Part shown: positions 46,683 through 56,929 of the stretch, in pieces
Layout of the letters: the number at the start of each line of letters is the position of its first letter
How positions within the stretch are numbered: position 1 is the first letter of the stretch
Assembly: GCF_002197845.1 (NCBI RefSeq)
Contig: NZ_NIDE01000017.1
Coordinates: 310,001-374,000, forward strand
Direction: 5' to 3'
DNA length: 64,000 nucleotides
DNA from: Fimbriiglobus ruber
Lineage (GTDB): Bacteria; Planctomycetota; Planctomycetia; Gemmatales; Gemmataceae
The notes under the pieces: model-generated
The model's input: only the letters and a program-made list of their open reading frames with translations
What the model was told of the DNA's origin: nothing
The model's database searches: none
Position numbers and translations under genes: made by a program

Positions 46683-46910
46683 GAGGGAGGATTCCTCGTG
46701 GCCCATCCTGCAACTCCCCGACGGCCGGTGGCTTGTCGTACCGGTTGCTTGGACCGATCTGCTCCCCGACACGTTTTCCACGACCCCGGGGCGGCTACTC
46801 TTGCTGGCTCTGGCGCTGCCGCAGGTGGCCCACCTGCCAGCAACTTCGGGTCGCCCGATCGCCCCGACGGAGCCCGCGGAGTTGCCCCCGGCCGGCCGCC
46901 GAGCGTGACC
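46683..46910 (+). pseudogene. Remnant of a small recombinase-associated protein (DUF5372-like)
   Basis: WPILQLPDGRWLVVPVAWTDLLPDTF followed by LLLLALALPQVAHLP resembles short proteins (LPAAWTD-type, DUF5372-like) often found directly upstream of such recombinase genes. It ends in a stop before the recombinase remnant at 46984. Recognition is moderate. Confidence 0.4.
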
Positions 46911-46983
46911 GACTCGGCCTGTGGTTATCCCCGCTTGTGCTCAAGGCCGTTCGCTCGTCTGCCACCTTCGAGGATGACTGCTG

Positions 46984-48030
46984 ATCACGAACGATCCCAA
47001 ATTCCGGCCCGGCCTCCTCCGTCGGAACACCGTCGTGTGCGTCCGCCAATCGACGGCTCAGCAGGTCCGCGGGAACCGCGAGAGCGCCACCCGCTTGTCC
47101 GCCCTGGCCGATCGTGCCAAGGGTCTCGGGTGGCCGGCCGCGGCCGGCCGGGCCATCGACGGCGACCAGGGCCGGTCCGCCGCCCGATCCGACCCGGGGG
47201 ACGGATTCAAAGCCCTACTGGCCGAGATCGGAGCCGGGCTGGTCGGGATGCGTGGCGGTGTACGCCAACTGGGAACCGACTTGCCTGCTGATGAGCTCAG
47301 CGCCGGTCGACGCTGCCGTCACCGAGTTGTTCCCGGCCGCCGTCACCCCGGCTCGGGTCGATGTCGCGTTGCGCTCCCTGGACGCGTACGAGGCGGACCG
47401 GGTGGAGGTCTGGTGGCAGCGGTAGATGCAAGTCCAGCAGGCCGAGTTCGAGGTCGAGGTCGCCCGCTGGCGTTACGAGACGGTCGACCCGGCCAACCGG
47501 TTGGTGGCAGTCGTTCTGGAAGCCCGGTGAGAGCTGGCCCTGCGGGACCGCGAGCGGCGTTGTCGGTAGGCCGAGTAGTTGGACCGGTGGGCGGCCAGCC
47601 TGCTGTGTGTGGGCGAGCGGTGGAAGGTGCGGGAGATGGCAGCCGACCTGGGGGAAGGTAGTGCACGTGGTGACGACCGGGGGGCGGTGTACCGGAAAGA
47701 ACTGTTTCGATTCCTGGTCCACCGGGTGTATCTGGACGGCGTCACCGAACCGGGTCTAATCCGTGTCGAGGTGGATTGGTACACGGGGCACGAACGGCGG
47801 TAACGGACCCGCAGCCGGCGGTCGGGGCTTGGGCTGCGAAGACTTACAAAGCGGTGATCGTGTGGATCCGGGACCTGCTGCCGGTGCACGAGTACGCGGC
47901 CGTCGTGGCGATGCTCAACGATGAGGGCTTCCGGACGGCAAAGGGGCTGACGTTCGACATCTACTCGGTCGGCTACCTCGCCCTGAAACACGGCTGGGGG
48001 GTGATCGGCGGCGAAGCACCCGGAGAGCAA
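46984..48030 (+). pseudogene. Large serine recombinase, decayed
   Basis: Start region LITNDPKFRPGLLRRNTVVCVRQSTAQQVRGNRES...LADRAKGLGWP parallels the resolvase start of the intact copy (AIVYVRQSTPQQVADHQESTARQYALTDRASALGWT). After an internal deletion the C-terminal part appears: LDAYEADRVEVWWQR*, EVARWRYETVDPANRLVAVVLEAR*, FRFLVHRVYLDGVTEPGLIRVEVDW and VVAMLNDEGFRTAKGLTFDIYSVGYL (HTH-like end). At least five stops. Confidence 0.7.
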
Positions 48031-48419
48031 TGGGTAATCATTGTTCTTCATGACATGGAGATTCTCAACCCGAGCAACAGGCGGTTCGCGCGATGGACCG
48101 GGTCCTACAACTCGGGTGGGTGTAGGCGATCGGAAGCTGGAACAAGGAGCGCAGTTCGAGTGGTGGATCCCAATTCTTACACGACCGGGACAGCGGATTC
48201 GACTCCCGGCCGAACTCGATCCCGACGTGTCCGAGTGACACCTCGGTCGGCGGACCGAGCGGGTCGATGGCCCGACCTTGTTCGACTGTCTCCCCGACGA
48301 GCCGTCTCCGCCTGGGTGCCCGGCCCCGCGGTGTGCCGAGGTCCCCGCGGAACGGTCTCGGACATCGCCCGACCCCTGCAGACCTGCACCGACAGCGGGA
48401 CGAGTGTGATCTTACTGCG
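48031..48419. other. Region without a recognised gene
   Basis: About 390 bp between two pseudogenes. Frames are open but resemble nothing; probably decayed mobile DNA. Confidence 0.3.
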
Positions 48420-49579
48420 GTCGAGAAAATAGGCCCATGATGTGCCGGGGTCCGGGTCCGGGTCGGGGAGACGATCCGCGAGCGTCTCGACTACACCTTG
48501 GAGATGCCTTTCGTTCGCGTGATCGCCAGCCCGTCGTAGGTCTGTCGGGCGTGTGAACAAGCCACCCGTCCGCCACTGTTCGCGGCCCCGCCATCCCCCC
48601 CGACCTGATCCCAAAGCCTGGCGTCAGCCTCTTGGCCATGTTGATCGTGTCCAAGTTCGTCGAGCACCTAACCCCTGTACCGCCTGGATGCGATCTTCGC
48701 CCGTCACTGGTGGCGGGTCTCGCCGACCCTGTCGTGCGACCTTGTCGGGCAGGCCGCGGTCGTTATCGACCTGGCCTATCTGGCTATGGTTGGTCGCTTG
48801 AAAGAGTTGTTCGCCGTCCACGCCGTCGAATCCGTGGTCACCCTCTTGCGACACCCGCGGACCGCCTATGCGTGTGTGTACCTCGGCACACCCCGAATCC
48901 GTTCCCCCTCCTGTTCGACGTCACACCCGGTCGGGGCGGCGAGCACCCGGCCCTGCTCCTGGCCGGGTACGCGGGCTTCGTCCACGCCGACGGCGTACGA
49001 CGTGATCCACTGGTCCAGCGCATGACTCATCGGGGACGGTCCCACGTCCGGCGGAAGTTCTTCGACGCCTGGGCGAACCACCCGGCCGAGGCGAGGGAAG
49101 CCGTGGCTTACATCCGCACCCCCGTACGCCGTCGAGCGGGAGATCGCCGCCGTCGAGCGGGAGATCGCCGACGGATCGCTCGCGGGTGATGATGTCGTGT
49201 CCCGCCGGCAGACGTTGGCCGGGCCGATCGTGACCTGCATCGGGGGCTGGCCGGTCGATGAGGAGCGGACGGCACTCCCGAAGAGCCCATTCGGGCAGGC
49301 GGTGTCGTACGCCTGGAACCGGTGGCCAACACTTGGTCGGTGCCTCCCTGACAACCGGTTCGAGATCAATTACAATGCCGCCGAGCGGGCCGGCGGAACG
49401 TTGGCTCTGGACCGCAAGAATTGGCTGCTCGTCGAGGGCGGTGGCGGCCTGCGGACGGTCGCCGTGTTGATGAGTCTCTGCGCCGCCCCCAAGCGACAGG
49501 CGTTGAACCCGTGGATGTACCTGACCGACGTGTTGACATTGATGGCCGCTCAACTAGCCCTTAAACAAGCGGGTTTTCT

Positions 49580-51256
49580 GTATCCGTTCACGGGCTCCGA
49601 CTCACGTGATCTGCGCCTGGATTTTTAAGGGCATTTCGCGATGGGTTCACGCGGGCGATGTTGTCGGTCAGGCCGCTACGGGGACGAGTGAGGGTCGTGC
49701 GGTCCCATTCCGGTCGGCCACGACCGCGGCCGTCAGGAACGCCAGGATGTTCCGCTTCTGCCGCCGGCAACTGGCGATCACCGTCAAGATCCGCTCGACG
49801 TACCGACTCCCGCGGGCGCTGTCGGTCCCATAGCTGGTCTTCCGCCAGCAGACGGCGTGACGGAGTTCCCGCTCGGCGGCGTTGTTCGTCGGCTCGACCG
49901 TCGACCGGCGGGCGAACGTCCATAAGGCGTCCGCCGTCGCCCACAGGTTGGCGCACACGGCGGCCGTCTTCGGGCACCCGCAGGCGCGGCCGCGAGCGAG
50001 CAAGGCGTGGACCTCGTCCCGCAACCCCGGAAGGTAATTCCGCCGGAACGTGCCGCGGGTGATCGTCCCGTCGCGAACGCGTTCCCAGTGTTCGAACAAG
50101 ATCCGGGCGTGAGCCAACAATTCCTCCCCGATCCCCGACCCGGCGTTCGTCCGGTCGATCATGGCCTGGAAATCGCGGGCGAGGTGGGCCCCGCAGAGTT
50201 GGCGCCGGGCCGGGGTGAGGTGGTCATAGACGACGTACCGGTCCGTCGTGTGGATCGTCGTGGCTCCCCCCGGAGGTCGTCGAACGCGGCCCGGTTGCGG
50301 CACCCGCGGATGAGGAAAACAACGACCGCGGGGGTGACGGCGACCCACAGCCACGCCTTCTTCTTTCGTTGGTGGGTCGGCGTGGTCCCGCGCGCGTCCA
50401 GGGGCAGTGGAGGTGGGGGCGCTTCGGTCGGTGGGTCCGGAGGGGGCGACGACTCGACCGGCGGGGTCGCCGGGTGGCGGCCCTCATACCACGTCGTTTC
50501 GTCGAGGTTGGCATCCTGGGTCTTGGTGTACTCATGAGCCGCGGTGTGAATCGGCCCGAGGGCCGTGCTGGTCCGGTGCTCCAGATTGGTGATGGTGCCC
50601 AGACTCATGGGGATGCCGAAGACGTCCTCGAAGAGTTGGCGGGTCGGCCGCTTGCCGATCCGGCACCCGCCCGTCAAGTACGCGGCGGTCGCTTGGACCG
50701 CCGGGCCGAACCCGGTGGCGGCTTCGGGAACCGGCGGGGCGGTCGTCCGGACGCGGCAGTGCGGGCAGGTCAGGGTGTGACGGCGGTGGTGAATCACGTG
50801 CCGCATCTTCGCCGGCAGATCGATGACCTGATCGATAACGGGCTCGGGGTCGTCACCGGTGAGGGCCTGTTGGCAGCGGCCGCAGCGGGTCGGCTTGTGG
50901 TCGAGGACTTCGTCGGCCGGAAGAATCGTCCGCTCGTGCTTCGGGTGACCGGGTTGGCCACCCCGTCTCTTGCCGGACGGCGTTCGGGGCGGGGCCGGCT
51001 TGGCGTGCGGTGGGTCGGACGACGGCGGCTTGTGTGAATTGGTCGAGTTCTGGCTGACTCGTTCGGACAGATGGGCGACCTGGGCGCGGAGGGTGGCGAT
51101 CTCTTCGGTGAGAGCGGCGATGATGGCTTGCGCGGCCGCGGGAAACGTGGCCCACAAGTCGTCAGGAATCGAAGGCGGTCGCGGCATAGCCAAGTAAATG
51201 CGCGGCACCCGTCGCGGTTGTCAAGCCGAAGCAGAAATGGAGTCGTGGACGGATAC
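49580..51256 (-). mobile_element. IS66-family element, copy A
   Basis: Ends GTATCCGTTCACGGGCTCC (49580) and the related inverse ending 51256; 8-bp target duplication GGTTTTCT at 49572-49579 and 51257-51264. Nearly identical to, and inverted relative to, the copy at 56930-58604. Confidence 0.9.
49668..51208 (-). pseudogene. IS66 transposase (copy A), frame break in a G6 run
   Basis: Frame 1 (51208-about 50275): MPRIYLAMPRPPSIPDDLW, coiled-coil EIATLRAQVAHLSERVSQNS, TNSHKPPSSDPP, zinc ribbon HKPTRCGRCQQALTGDD, TCPHCRVRTTAP, proline-rich linker and WLWVAVTPAVVVFLIRGCRN (DDE start). Frame 2 (about 50275-49668): ATTIHTTDRYVVYDHLTP, QLCGAHLARDFQAMIDR, EPTNNAAERELRHAVCWRK (Glu block). The switch is -1 at CGGGGGGA. 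The second copy has the same switch, so it may be programmed, or both derive from one defective ancestor. Confidence 0.8.
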
Positions 51257-51430
51257 GGTTTTCTTACACATTTTGAACATTGATTCAGCCGACGAACTCC
51301 CGGGGCCCGCCGTGGGTCGGACCTGTTGCATGATACGATGGTTGATCCGGCCTCCTCCCTTCCGCCCCGTGGCTCGTTCGGCGTTGCCGCGGATCGGGAC
51401 ATCCGGATCCCGATGTCGGTTCGCCCGGCT

Positions 51431-52960
51431 CTACCGCCGCAACCGATCGACCAACCGGAAGAAGATCGCCAGGTGCGGATTCCAACTCAGAACCCGCAAG
51501 ATCCGGCGCCGCCCGGGCGTCACGACCTGGCACGGCAACGACACGAACGCGGTCACGAACGTTCGGAACTCCCACCCCAGCACCTGCCGCTTCTCGTCCC
51601 GGTGCCGATCCTGCCACCGGCCCGTCGTGTCCGGCAACATCAGCGCCCACCACGCCTTCAGGGACCATGCCAGGGCCGTCATCACCATGTACGCCCAGTT
51701 GCTCGCCAGCGTGTCCCTCGGGGCCGCCAGCGCCCGCACCCCACCCTTCAACTGGGCGATCAGATTCTCCTGGTGGCACCGGTCGTTGGCCGAGAAGACG
51801 ATCTCCGCCGGCGTCCACTCCCGCTCGTTCGTGAGGTCAAAGAAGTACCTCGTCTCGTCGAACAACGCCCGCTGCCCTTTCGTTCGCGCGATGTTCTTGC
51901 GGACGACCACCATCCGGTACTCGCGGGCGCACGCGGTCGGGCGGTACGCGAACTCGGCCACGTCCTCGGACTGGAGCCGCAGGGTCTCGTACTCCCGGTC
52001 CCGGACGATCCCGTCCCGGACATCGGACGGCTTCTGCCGGGTTGCGGTGGCGACCGCGTACCGGGCCGGACGGGTCAACCGCTGCCACGCCGCCGCCGGC
52101 CGTTCCTCGGCCCGGGCGACCAGATTCGGTTTGGCGTCGTACCCGAACACGAACCGCAGGTCGGCGATCGCATTCCACCCGTCGAGGCACTCGGTTTGCG
52201 AGAAGTCGGTGTCCCCGCGGAACAAAACCCGACGGAACCCGGCCTCCAGGCATTGGGTGGCCGCCCGGGTCCGTTCGCCGGCCGCGCCCTCGTGCGACGG
52301 CCGATTGCCGGGGCGGTTGACGAGACTCAGAACCTCCCCGGTGTTGGCCAGGGAAACGATCAGCGGGTGGTACCCCCACCGCCCGTCATACGTGATGTCT
52401 TGGCCCTGTTTGGACCGCCCGGCGGTCTCCACGATCGTGCCGTCGGCATCGATGACGGCCAACTCGAAGAAAGCGTCGGGTTGTTCGGCCCAGATGCGGC
52501 GGCGGGTGCGGTCGAAGGCCTCAAGGAGGGCGCGGACATCCTTCTCGTGGAAGCGCCGGCAGAAGTCGCCGGCGGTCGTCGGATCCGGGATTCGGGTGGC
52601 CCCGAGGGCATCGAGGACGGTCGCGTCGTTGCGGAGGCGGTCGATGTCTTGCAGGCACGTCCCGCCGCACAGGGCGTTGTAGGCGAGGGTCAGGACGTGG
52701 TCGGATTCGTGGTACGGGAGGTGCGTCTTGAGGACGTGGACAGTGTCATCGATGTCCCCCACGAGGCCGATCCGGCCGACGAGTTGGTGGACGAGACCGA
52801 GACCCCCACAGGGAATGGCGCGGGTCTTATCGGCGACCTCATAGTGCAGGGTGTGGTCCGAGAGAACGGGTCGGGCCGGCGACCCACCGGTCCGTTTATT
52901 GAGACGGCGCTCGAGACGGGTCTTGTGTTTGCGGAACCAACGCTGGAAAATGGTTTTCAC
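51431..52960 (-). CDS. IS1380 transposase (divergent copy), intact
   Basis: 509 residues from ATG 52960 (MKTIFQRWFRKHKTRLERRL). DDE landmarks VIDADGTIVETAG (first Asp), RRVLFRGDTDFSQTECLDGW (second Asp), VFSANDRCHQENLIAQLKGG (Glu). Clearly homologous to, but distinct from, the two near-identical copies at 28 and 62 kb. A hairpin with outer arms CTTGAAATCC/GGATTTCAAG spans its start. Confidence 0.9.
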   Translation of the reverse strand: MKTIFQRWFRKHKTRLERRLNKRTGGSPARPVLSDHTLHYEVADKTRAIPCGGLGLVHQLVGRIGLVGDIDDTVHVLKTHLPYHESDHVLTLAYNALCGGTCLQDIDRLRNDATVLDALGATRIPDPTTAGDFCRRFHEKDVRALLEAFDRTRRRIWAEQPDAFFELAVIDADGTIVETAGRSKQGQDITYDGRWGYHPLIVSLANTGEVLSLVNRPGNRPSHEGAAGERTRAATQCLEAGFRRVLFRGDTDFSQTECLDGWNAIADLRFVFGYDAKPNLVARAEERPAAAWQRLTRPARYAVATATRQKPSDVRDGIVRDREYETLRLQSEDVAEFAYRPTACAREYRMVVVRKNIARTKGQRALFDETRYFFDLTNEREWTPAEIVFSANDRCHQENLIAQLKGGVRALAAPRDTLASNWAYMVMTALAWSLKAWWALMLPDTTGRWQDRHRDEKRQVLGWEFRTFVTAFVSLPCQVVTPGRRRILRVLSWNPHLAIFFRLVDRLRR

Positions 52961-53150
52961 TTGAAATCCTTTTGTGGGGCGGCGGTTCGGGTTGTGTGGT
53001 AATGACCAAAACAGCCGAAACGCAGGGGGATTTCAAGCTTTTCCCACTTCTTGCCAAAAAGCAGGCCTCGCAGTTCGCTTGGTTAAGGACTAGCCGACGC
53101 GTGTCCCCTCTTGCCCGACGCCTGGGCGAAATGCCACCACGTCCCGATCT

Positions 53151-53745
53151 GAACCGCACGCAAGCCGTGCCGGAATCCTCTGAACAACTGCACCCGGTCG
53201 GGCAGAACACTGGAACATGTCTCCTGATCGGATGTGTACGGTGCAGGTGACGCGGACGTAGGCCGGTTCCAAAACCGTGAAACGTGAAATGACTTATCCG
53301 TTAACGGCCACGGTGGAGTGTGGCTCCCCGGAAGGTGTGAGTTGATGACGGCCCACCGTCGTCGGTTCGTTAATTAACGCCCGCGCAGAGCGCGGGCGTT
53401 CTCCCCCCCCCAATCAAGTCAAGTCTCGCGAACGTGTTGGTTGAGTTAGAAGTGTCGTGACGGCGCGGTTTCGGACCCTTAATGCACTTACCTGCCCCGA
53501 ACCATTGGCGGACGGGTCACAGGATTCGCCGACCGGAAGCAGACGGCGAAGCAAGGAGTAATTTCGGTGTTCGACAGTTTCGGTTTCGGAATTCACGAAC
53601 GTCGGGAAAGACCGCAAATACACCTGGCTGACATGCACAGCACGTTCCGAACATTGGCGGTGATCGCCTCGCATGAGGCCGAGAAAATGGGCTCCTACCT
53701 CGATCGCGGGGCCTCGGAGGACCCCCATGGCGGGTCGCTCAACGG
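53151..53745. other. Region between the old IS66 and the ISAs1 element
   Basis: About 595 bp. Holds the tail of the decayed IS66 and a terminator-like hairpin (53376-53400). Small open frames after 53414 on both strands have no recognisable features. Confidence 0.3.
53376..53400 (+). terminator. Terminator-like hairpin
   Basis: AACGCCCGCG/CGCGGGCGTT, a 10-bp perfect stem with a 5-base loop, then CTCCCCCCCC. Convincing stem but no T-run; direction uncertain. Confidence 0.5.
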
Positions 53746-54028
53746 CCCAGGGCAATCGCACCTCAAAACCCCTTGATTTTCAACAAAATTTCTTCCATGT
53801 ATGCCTCGTCCCATCCAGCCTTTAATCGCATCCCATTGAGGCTCGACTTCGTTTTGATCTGCTTGAGGACCGCGAGTACCATCCGCCGCAACCATCCGAC
53901 GTTCTCGGCTTGGGCGTCCTCACGTCCATGTCGCACGCGACTGGCATCCTCCCGGAACACCACATCTAACACCCAATGTAACCCATTCTCGATTGGCCTG
54001 TCACACTGACCTCCAAGTTACAAGTTGT

Positions 54029-54071
54029 GCGGGGTCCGGTCATCGACACCGTGACGATGACCGGACCCCGC
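54029..54071 (-). terminator. Terminator hairpin of the serine recombinase gene
   Basis: 16-bp perfect stem GCGGGGTCCGGTCATC (54029-54044) / inverse (54056-54071), loop 11 bases, immediately after the recombinase stop at 54079. Confidence 0.65.
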
Positions 54072-54078
54072 CAAGCCA

Positions 54079-56217
54079 TTACGCACGTACCGTCGGCACG
54101 CGCAACGCCGCCAGCCGATCCCGATTGGCCCAGACCCGCGGGCATTCCTTGAGCGCACGCAACCGGTCGACCTCCGTGCCACCCGCCCACACGGCCCACG
54201 GGCCGCCCCGCCCGCCGACTTGGCGGGCATGCAACCATCCCTTCGTCCGCCACCCGTGCAAGGTGTACGGCGACACGCCCAGGTGGCGAGCCAACTCGTG
54301 CAACCACCACTCGCCTTCTGTCAGCGGACCTGCCTCGTCGGGGACTCGCGACACCCGCGGCCGCACCCCCAGATCGTCCACTAACCGCCGCACCATTCCG
54401 GCCGTAAACCCGGTCGCCCGTTTCGGGGGTCGGAACCCGGCCTCCTGGAGAATGGTGGCGATCTCGGCCGGCGTCCGATTCTGTTCGTGGAGCGCGATCA
54501 ACCGGGCGGACAACTGCGGCCAATCCCGCTGTTGCCGGTATCCTTGCACCGGGCGGTGGACCGTCTGCTGCTGGACGGCCCCACCGGACCACTCGACGCG
54601 AATCGCGGCCCGGTCGCCGGTCGGGTCGACCGTCACCACGACCGTGTCGATCAGGAGTCGAACGATCTGCCGCCGGTCCGCCGGTGTCGTGGTCGACGCC
54701 CGCCACACCGCCGGCACATGTTCGGCCAACTGCCGGACGCGGTCCCGGTCGGCCTCCCCCAGGACGCGCGGTTGGGTTCGGCGGACGCGATCGAACTCCG
54801 CTTCCAGCCGCGCGACCTCCCGGAGTAACTCGTCCCACCGCTGCTCCAGGGTGCGGGCCACCAGCCGGTTCTCCGGCTCACAGGCGTGGTACTGGCGTCC
54901 CGCCCGATCCGCCTCGTACCGCGCCCGCTCGATCCGTTGCTCCCAGTGCCGGACCAGTTGCCGGCGTTGCTCCTCGACGGCGGCCGCGGCCGTCAGACTC
55001 GCATCCAGGGCGGCCGGTTGCAACGCCGACAGCACCTGCTCGGCCACCCACGTCTCGATGTCCGCGGCCGGAGTCGATTGGCACAGGGGCAGCCCGTAGT
55101 CGGACCGCAGGGTGCTGCACACGTACGACGGTCGCCCCGTCCGGGTATACCGGACGTACATTCGCTTGCCGCACCGCCCGCACCGTACCACCCCGGCCAG
55201 GAGGGCGGTCCCGTTCCGAATCGCCCCGGGCGACCCCGCCCGCGATCGGTTCGCCGCGAGCCGCAGTTGGTTCGCCTCGAACCGCTCCCAACTGATGTAC
55301 GCCGGGAATCGATCCCTGAGGAACACGAGGCACTCATCCGCCGCCAGGCCGGAGTTCCGACCACTCTTGGGATGTCCCGCCGTCTGCCTCCGCGGGTCGG
55401 TCGGCCGGTGCCCGTACCGGTACGCCCCCGCGTAGATCGGGTGGCGGAGGATCTGGCGGATCGTCTCCCGGCCCGGTGGCCGCCATTGCAACGGTCCGCC
55501 GCTCCCGCCGGCGGTCGAGCGCACCGGGAGTCGGATCCCGTGGGCGATCAGGTGGCGAAGGATTCCGTGGACGGTGCCCTGCCGGTCGAACTCGTCAAAG
55601 ATCAACCGGACGACGCCCTGGGCCTGCTCGTCGGGATCGAGGGTGACCTGCCCGGACGGGTGCTTGAGGTAACCGACCGGGACGGACACGATCAACTCAC
55701 CCCGGCGGGCTTTATTCAACTTCCCCTGGTGCATCCGCTGTTTGAGGACGTGCAGTTCGGCCTCATTCATCATCCCGTGCAACCCGAGCAGGAGGCGATC
55801 CGAATGGTCGGTCGGATCGAACACGCCGTCGGCGTCGGCCAGCAGAACGCGGAACCGGGCGCACAACTCCAGCAGTTGGTGCCCGTCCTTGCACGACCGG
55901 GCCCGTCGACTCATCTCGAGCCCGAGGATCAGGCCGATGCGATCGAGGGCGACCTCGGCCAACAAGCGCTGGAACCCCGGCCGCCCCTCGATCGACTGGC
56001 CGCTCTTGCCCAGGTCGTCGTCGATGACGGTCACCCGCTCACGGGTCCAACCGAGCGCGCTCGCACGATCGGTGAGGGCATACTGTCGGGCCGTCGATTC
56101 CTGGTGGTCGGCGACCTGTTGCGGGGTGGATTGCCGGACGTAGACGATCGCCCCGCGGTCGAGGTGCCACGGTCGGACCTTGGGGGAAGGCGAGAGATCA
56201 CGCGGGGTGGCGGTCAT
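54079..56217 (-). CDS. Large serine recombinase, intact
   Basis: About 712 residues from ATG 56217 (MTATPRDLSPSP). Resolvase domain: IVYVRQSTPQQV with the candidate catalytic Ser in VRQS, LGWTRERVTVIDDDLGKSG, GLEMSRRARS. Recombinase domain: KLNKARRGELIVSVPVGYLKHPSGQ, IRQILRHPIYAGAYRYG. Zinc ribbon: VVRCGRCGKRMY..C. A long coiled coil (about residues 425-520) is followed by an HTH-like C-terminus (HELARHLGVSPYTLHGWRTKGWLHA). Such enzymes integrate and excise mobile DNA without divalent ions. Intact and with its own terminator, it is the likely mover of this element and the relative of the decayed copies at 44.7-48 kb and the broken one at position 1. Confidence 0.9.
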   Translation of the reverse strand: MTATPRDLSPSPKVRPWHLDRGAIVYVRQSTPQQVADHQESTARQYALTDRASALGWTRERVTVIDDDLGKSGQSIEGRPGFQRLLAEVALDRIGLILGLEMSRRARSCKDGHQLLELCARFRVLLADADGVFDPTDHSDRLLLGLHGMMNEAELHVLKQRMHQGKLNKARRGELIVSVPVGYLKHPSGQVTLDPDEQAQGVVRLIFDEFDRQGTVHGILRHLIAHGIRLPVRSTAGGSGGPLQWRPPGRETIRQILRHPIYAGAYRYGHRPTDPRRQTAGHPKSGRNSGLAADECLVFLRDRFPAYISWERFEANQLRLAANRSRAGSPGAIRNGTALLAGVVRCGRCGKRMYVRYTRTGRPSYVCSTLRSDYGLPLCQSTPAADIETWVAEQVLSALQPAALDASLTAAAAVEEQRRQLVRHWEQRIERARYEADRAGRQYHACEPENRLVARTLEQRWDELLREVARLEAEFDRVRRTQPRVLGEADRDRVRQLAEHVPAVWRASTTTPADRRQIVRLLIDTVVVTVDPTGDRAAIRVEWSGGAVQQQTVHRPVQGYRQQRDWPQLSARLIALHEQNRTPAEIATILQEAGFRPPKRATGFTAGMVRRLVDDLGVRPRVSRVPDEAGPLTEGEWWLHELARHLGVSPYTLHGWRTKGWLHARQVGGRGGPWAVWAGGTEVDRLRALKECPRVWANRDRLAALRVPTVRA

Positions 56218-56380
56218 GACGCGCCTCCCGTAGTGGGGGCACATCGGTCAGAATTGGCCGGGCGAGTAGGTCGGCGAGGAGTCGCTGGAGTTGCCGCCGG
56301 CGCTCGGGCGGGAGTTGCGCCCAGATCGCCGCCGGAGGGGCTAGCGACGGGGGGACCGAGGACGGGGTCGTTGTCGGACA
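56198..56380 (-). CDS. Small protein overlapping the recombinase start
   Basis: The end of a frame reading WAQLPPERRRQLQRLLADLLARPILTDV overlaps the recombinase ATG by about 20 bp, a translational-coupling layout common in these elements. ATG 56378-56380 (MSDNDPVLG) is in another frame, so a one-base shift in the C6 run near 56352 is needed to link start and body. Function unknown. Confidence 0.4.
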   Translation of the reverse strand, partial: CPTTTPSSVPPSLAPPAAIWAQLPPERRRQLQRLLADLLARPILTDVPPLREARHDRHPA

Positions 56381-56929
56381 TGGGGTGCCTCCGTGGCCGG
56401 GGCGCTGGTCGCACCACGCGGCCAGCGCCAGAAGGGCCTCGAGTGCGATCGTAACCGGTCCCCCCGACCTCGCACAAGTTGTTGCTTCGCCAGTCGTCTG
56501 GCTGGGGGTTCTCAATGCCCCAATGATTCCGCGCCCATCCGGCGAATTGCCGGGCCGAGGCCACCCGGCTACTGATGTAAAAGCGGGTCTCGGTCTGACT
56601 CTTCCCCCCACCCCGCGCTCCGAAACCACCACGATTACACTCTTGAGATCCGTCCACAGGGCGCGATCCCGGATCCCCTCCAGGTCCTCCACGTTCGTCA
56701 GCACCCAGCACTGCCGCATCTCGGCCCGACCCCGATTCGTCTCCTCCTTGGCAAACCCGTCCCACGTACCCGACGCGAACTCCTGCTCCAAGGCGTGATC
56801 AAACAGAGCCTCGAGATCCGCGCGCAGATGGGGTTGATTGTCCTTTACCGCGAGCAGGTAATCGCCCCCCTCGGCACGGATCGTGGTGGCGATCTCCTTC
56901 TGGCAGCCCATGGCGTCGATACTCACCAG

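Larger units (their letters stand above)
49558..53089 (-). mobile_element. IS1380-family element, copy 3 (divergent), carrying an IS66
   Basis: Ends CCCTTAAACAAGCG (49558) and CGCTTGGTTAAGGA (to 53089) are flanked by CTAG at 49554-49557 and 53090-53093. Its target was the old IS66. The IS66 at 49580-51256 sits just inside its right terminal repeat, with GGTTTTCT duplicated. Confidence 0.82.
48420..53150 (+). pseudogene. IS66 transposase, decayed and split by an IS1380
   Basis: From about 48456: TIRERLDYTLEMPFVRVIAS, LIVSKFVEHL..LYRLDAIFARHWWRVS, AVVIDLAYLAMVGRLKELFAVHAVESVVTLL, GYAGFVHADG, HVRRKFFDAWANHPAEAREAVAYI, RFEINYNAAERAGGTLALDRKNWLLVEG and LNPWMYLTDVLTLMAAQL up to 49553. The C-terminus resumes after the IS1380 as ADACPLLPDAWAKCHHVPI (53094-53150). 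Many single-base shifts. A 21-bp tandem duplication (CGTCGAGCGGGAGATCGCC unit, about 49128-49168) is inside. The CTAG target duplication of the IS1380 marks the junction. Confidence 0.75.
53995..56510 (-). mobile_element. Serine-recombinase element inserted in ISAs1
   Basis: Bounded by the interruption of the ISAs1 glutamate region: ...ATTGAGAA before and GAGAATGGG after, so GAGAA appears at both edges. Contents: a large serine recombinase, a small upstream frame and a terminator. No inverted ends, which suits serine-transposase elements that join by short shared cores. Confidence 0.65.

Noticed and set aside
54886-56454. 522-residue plus frame
   Set aside because: Antisense to the intact serine recombinase with all its domains.
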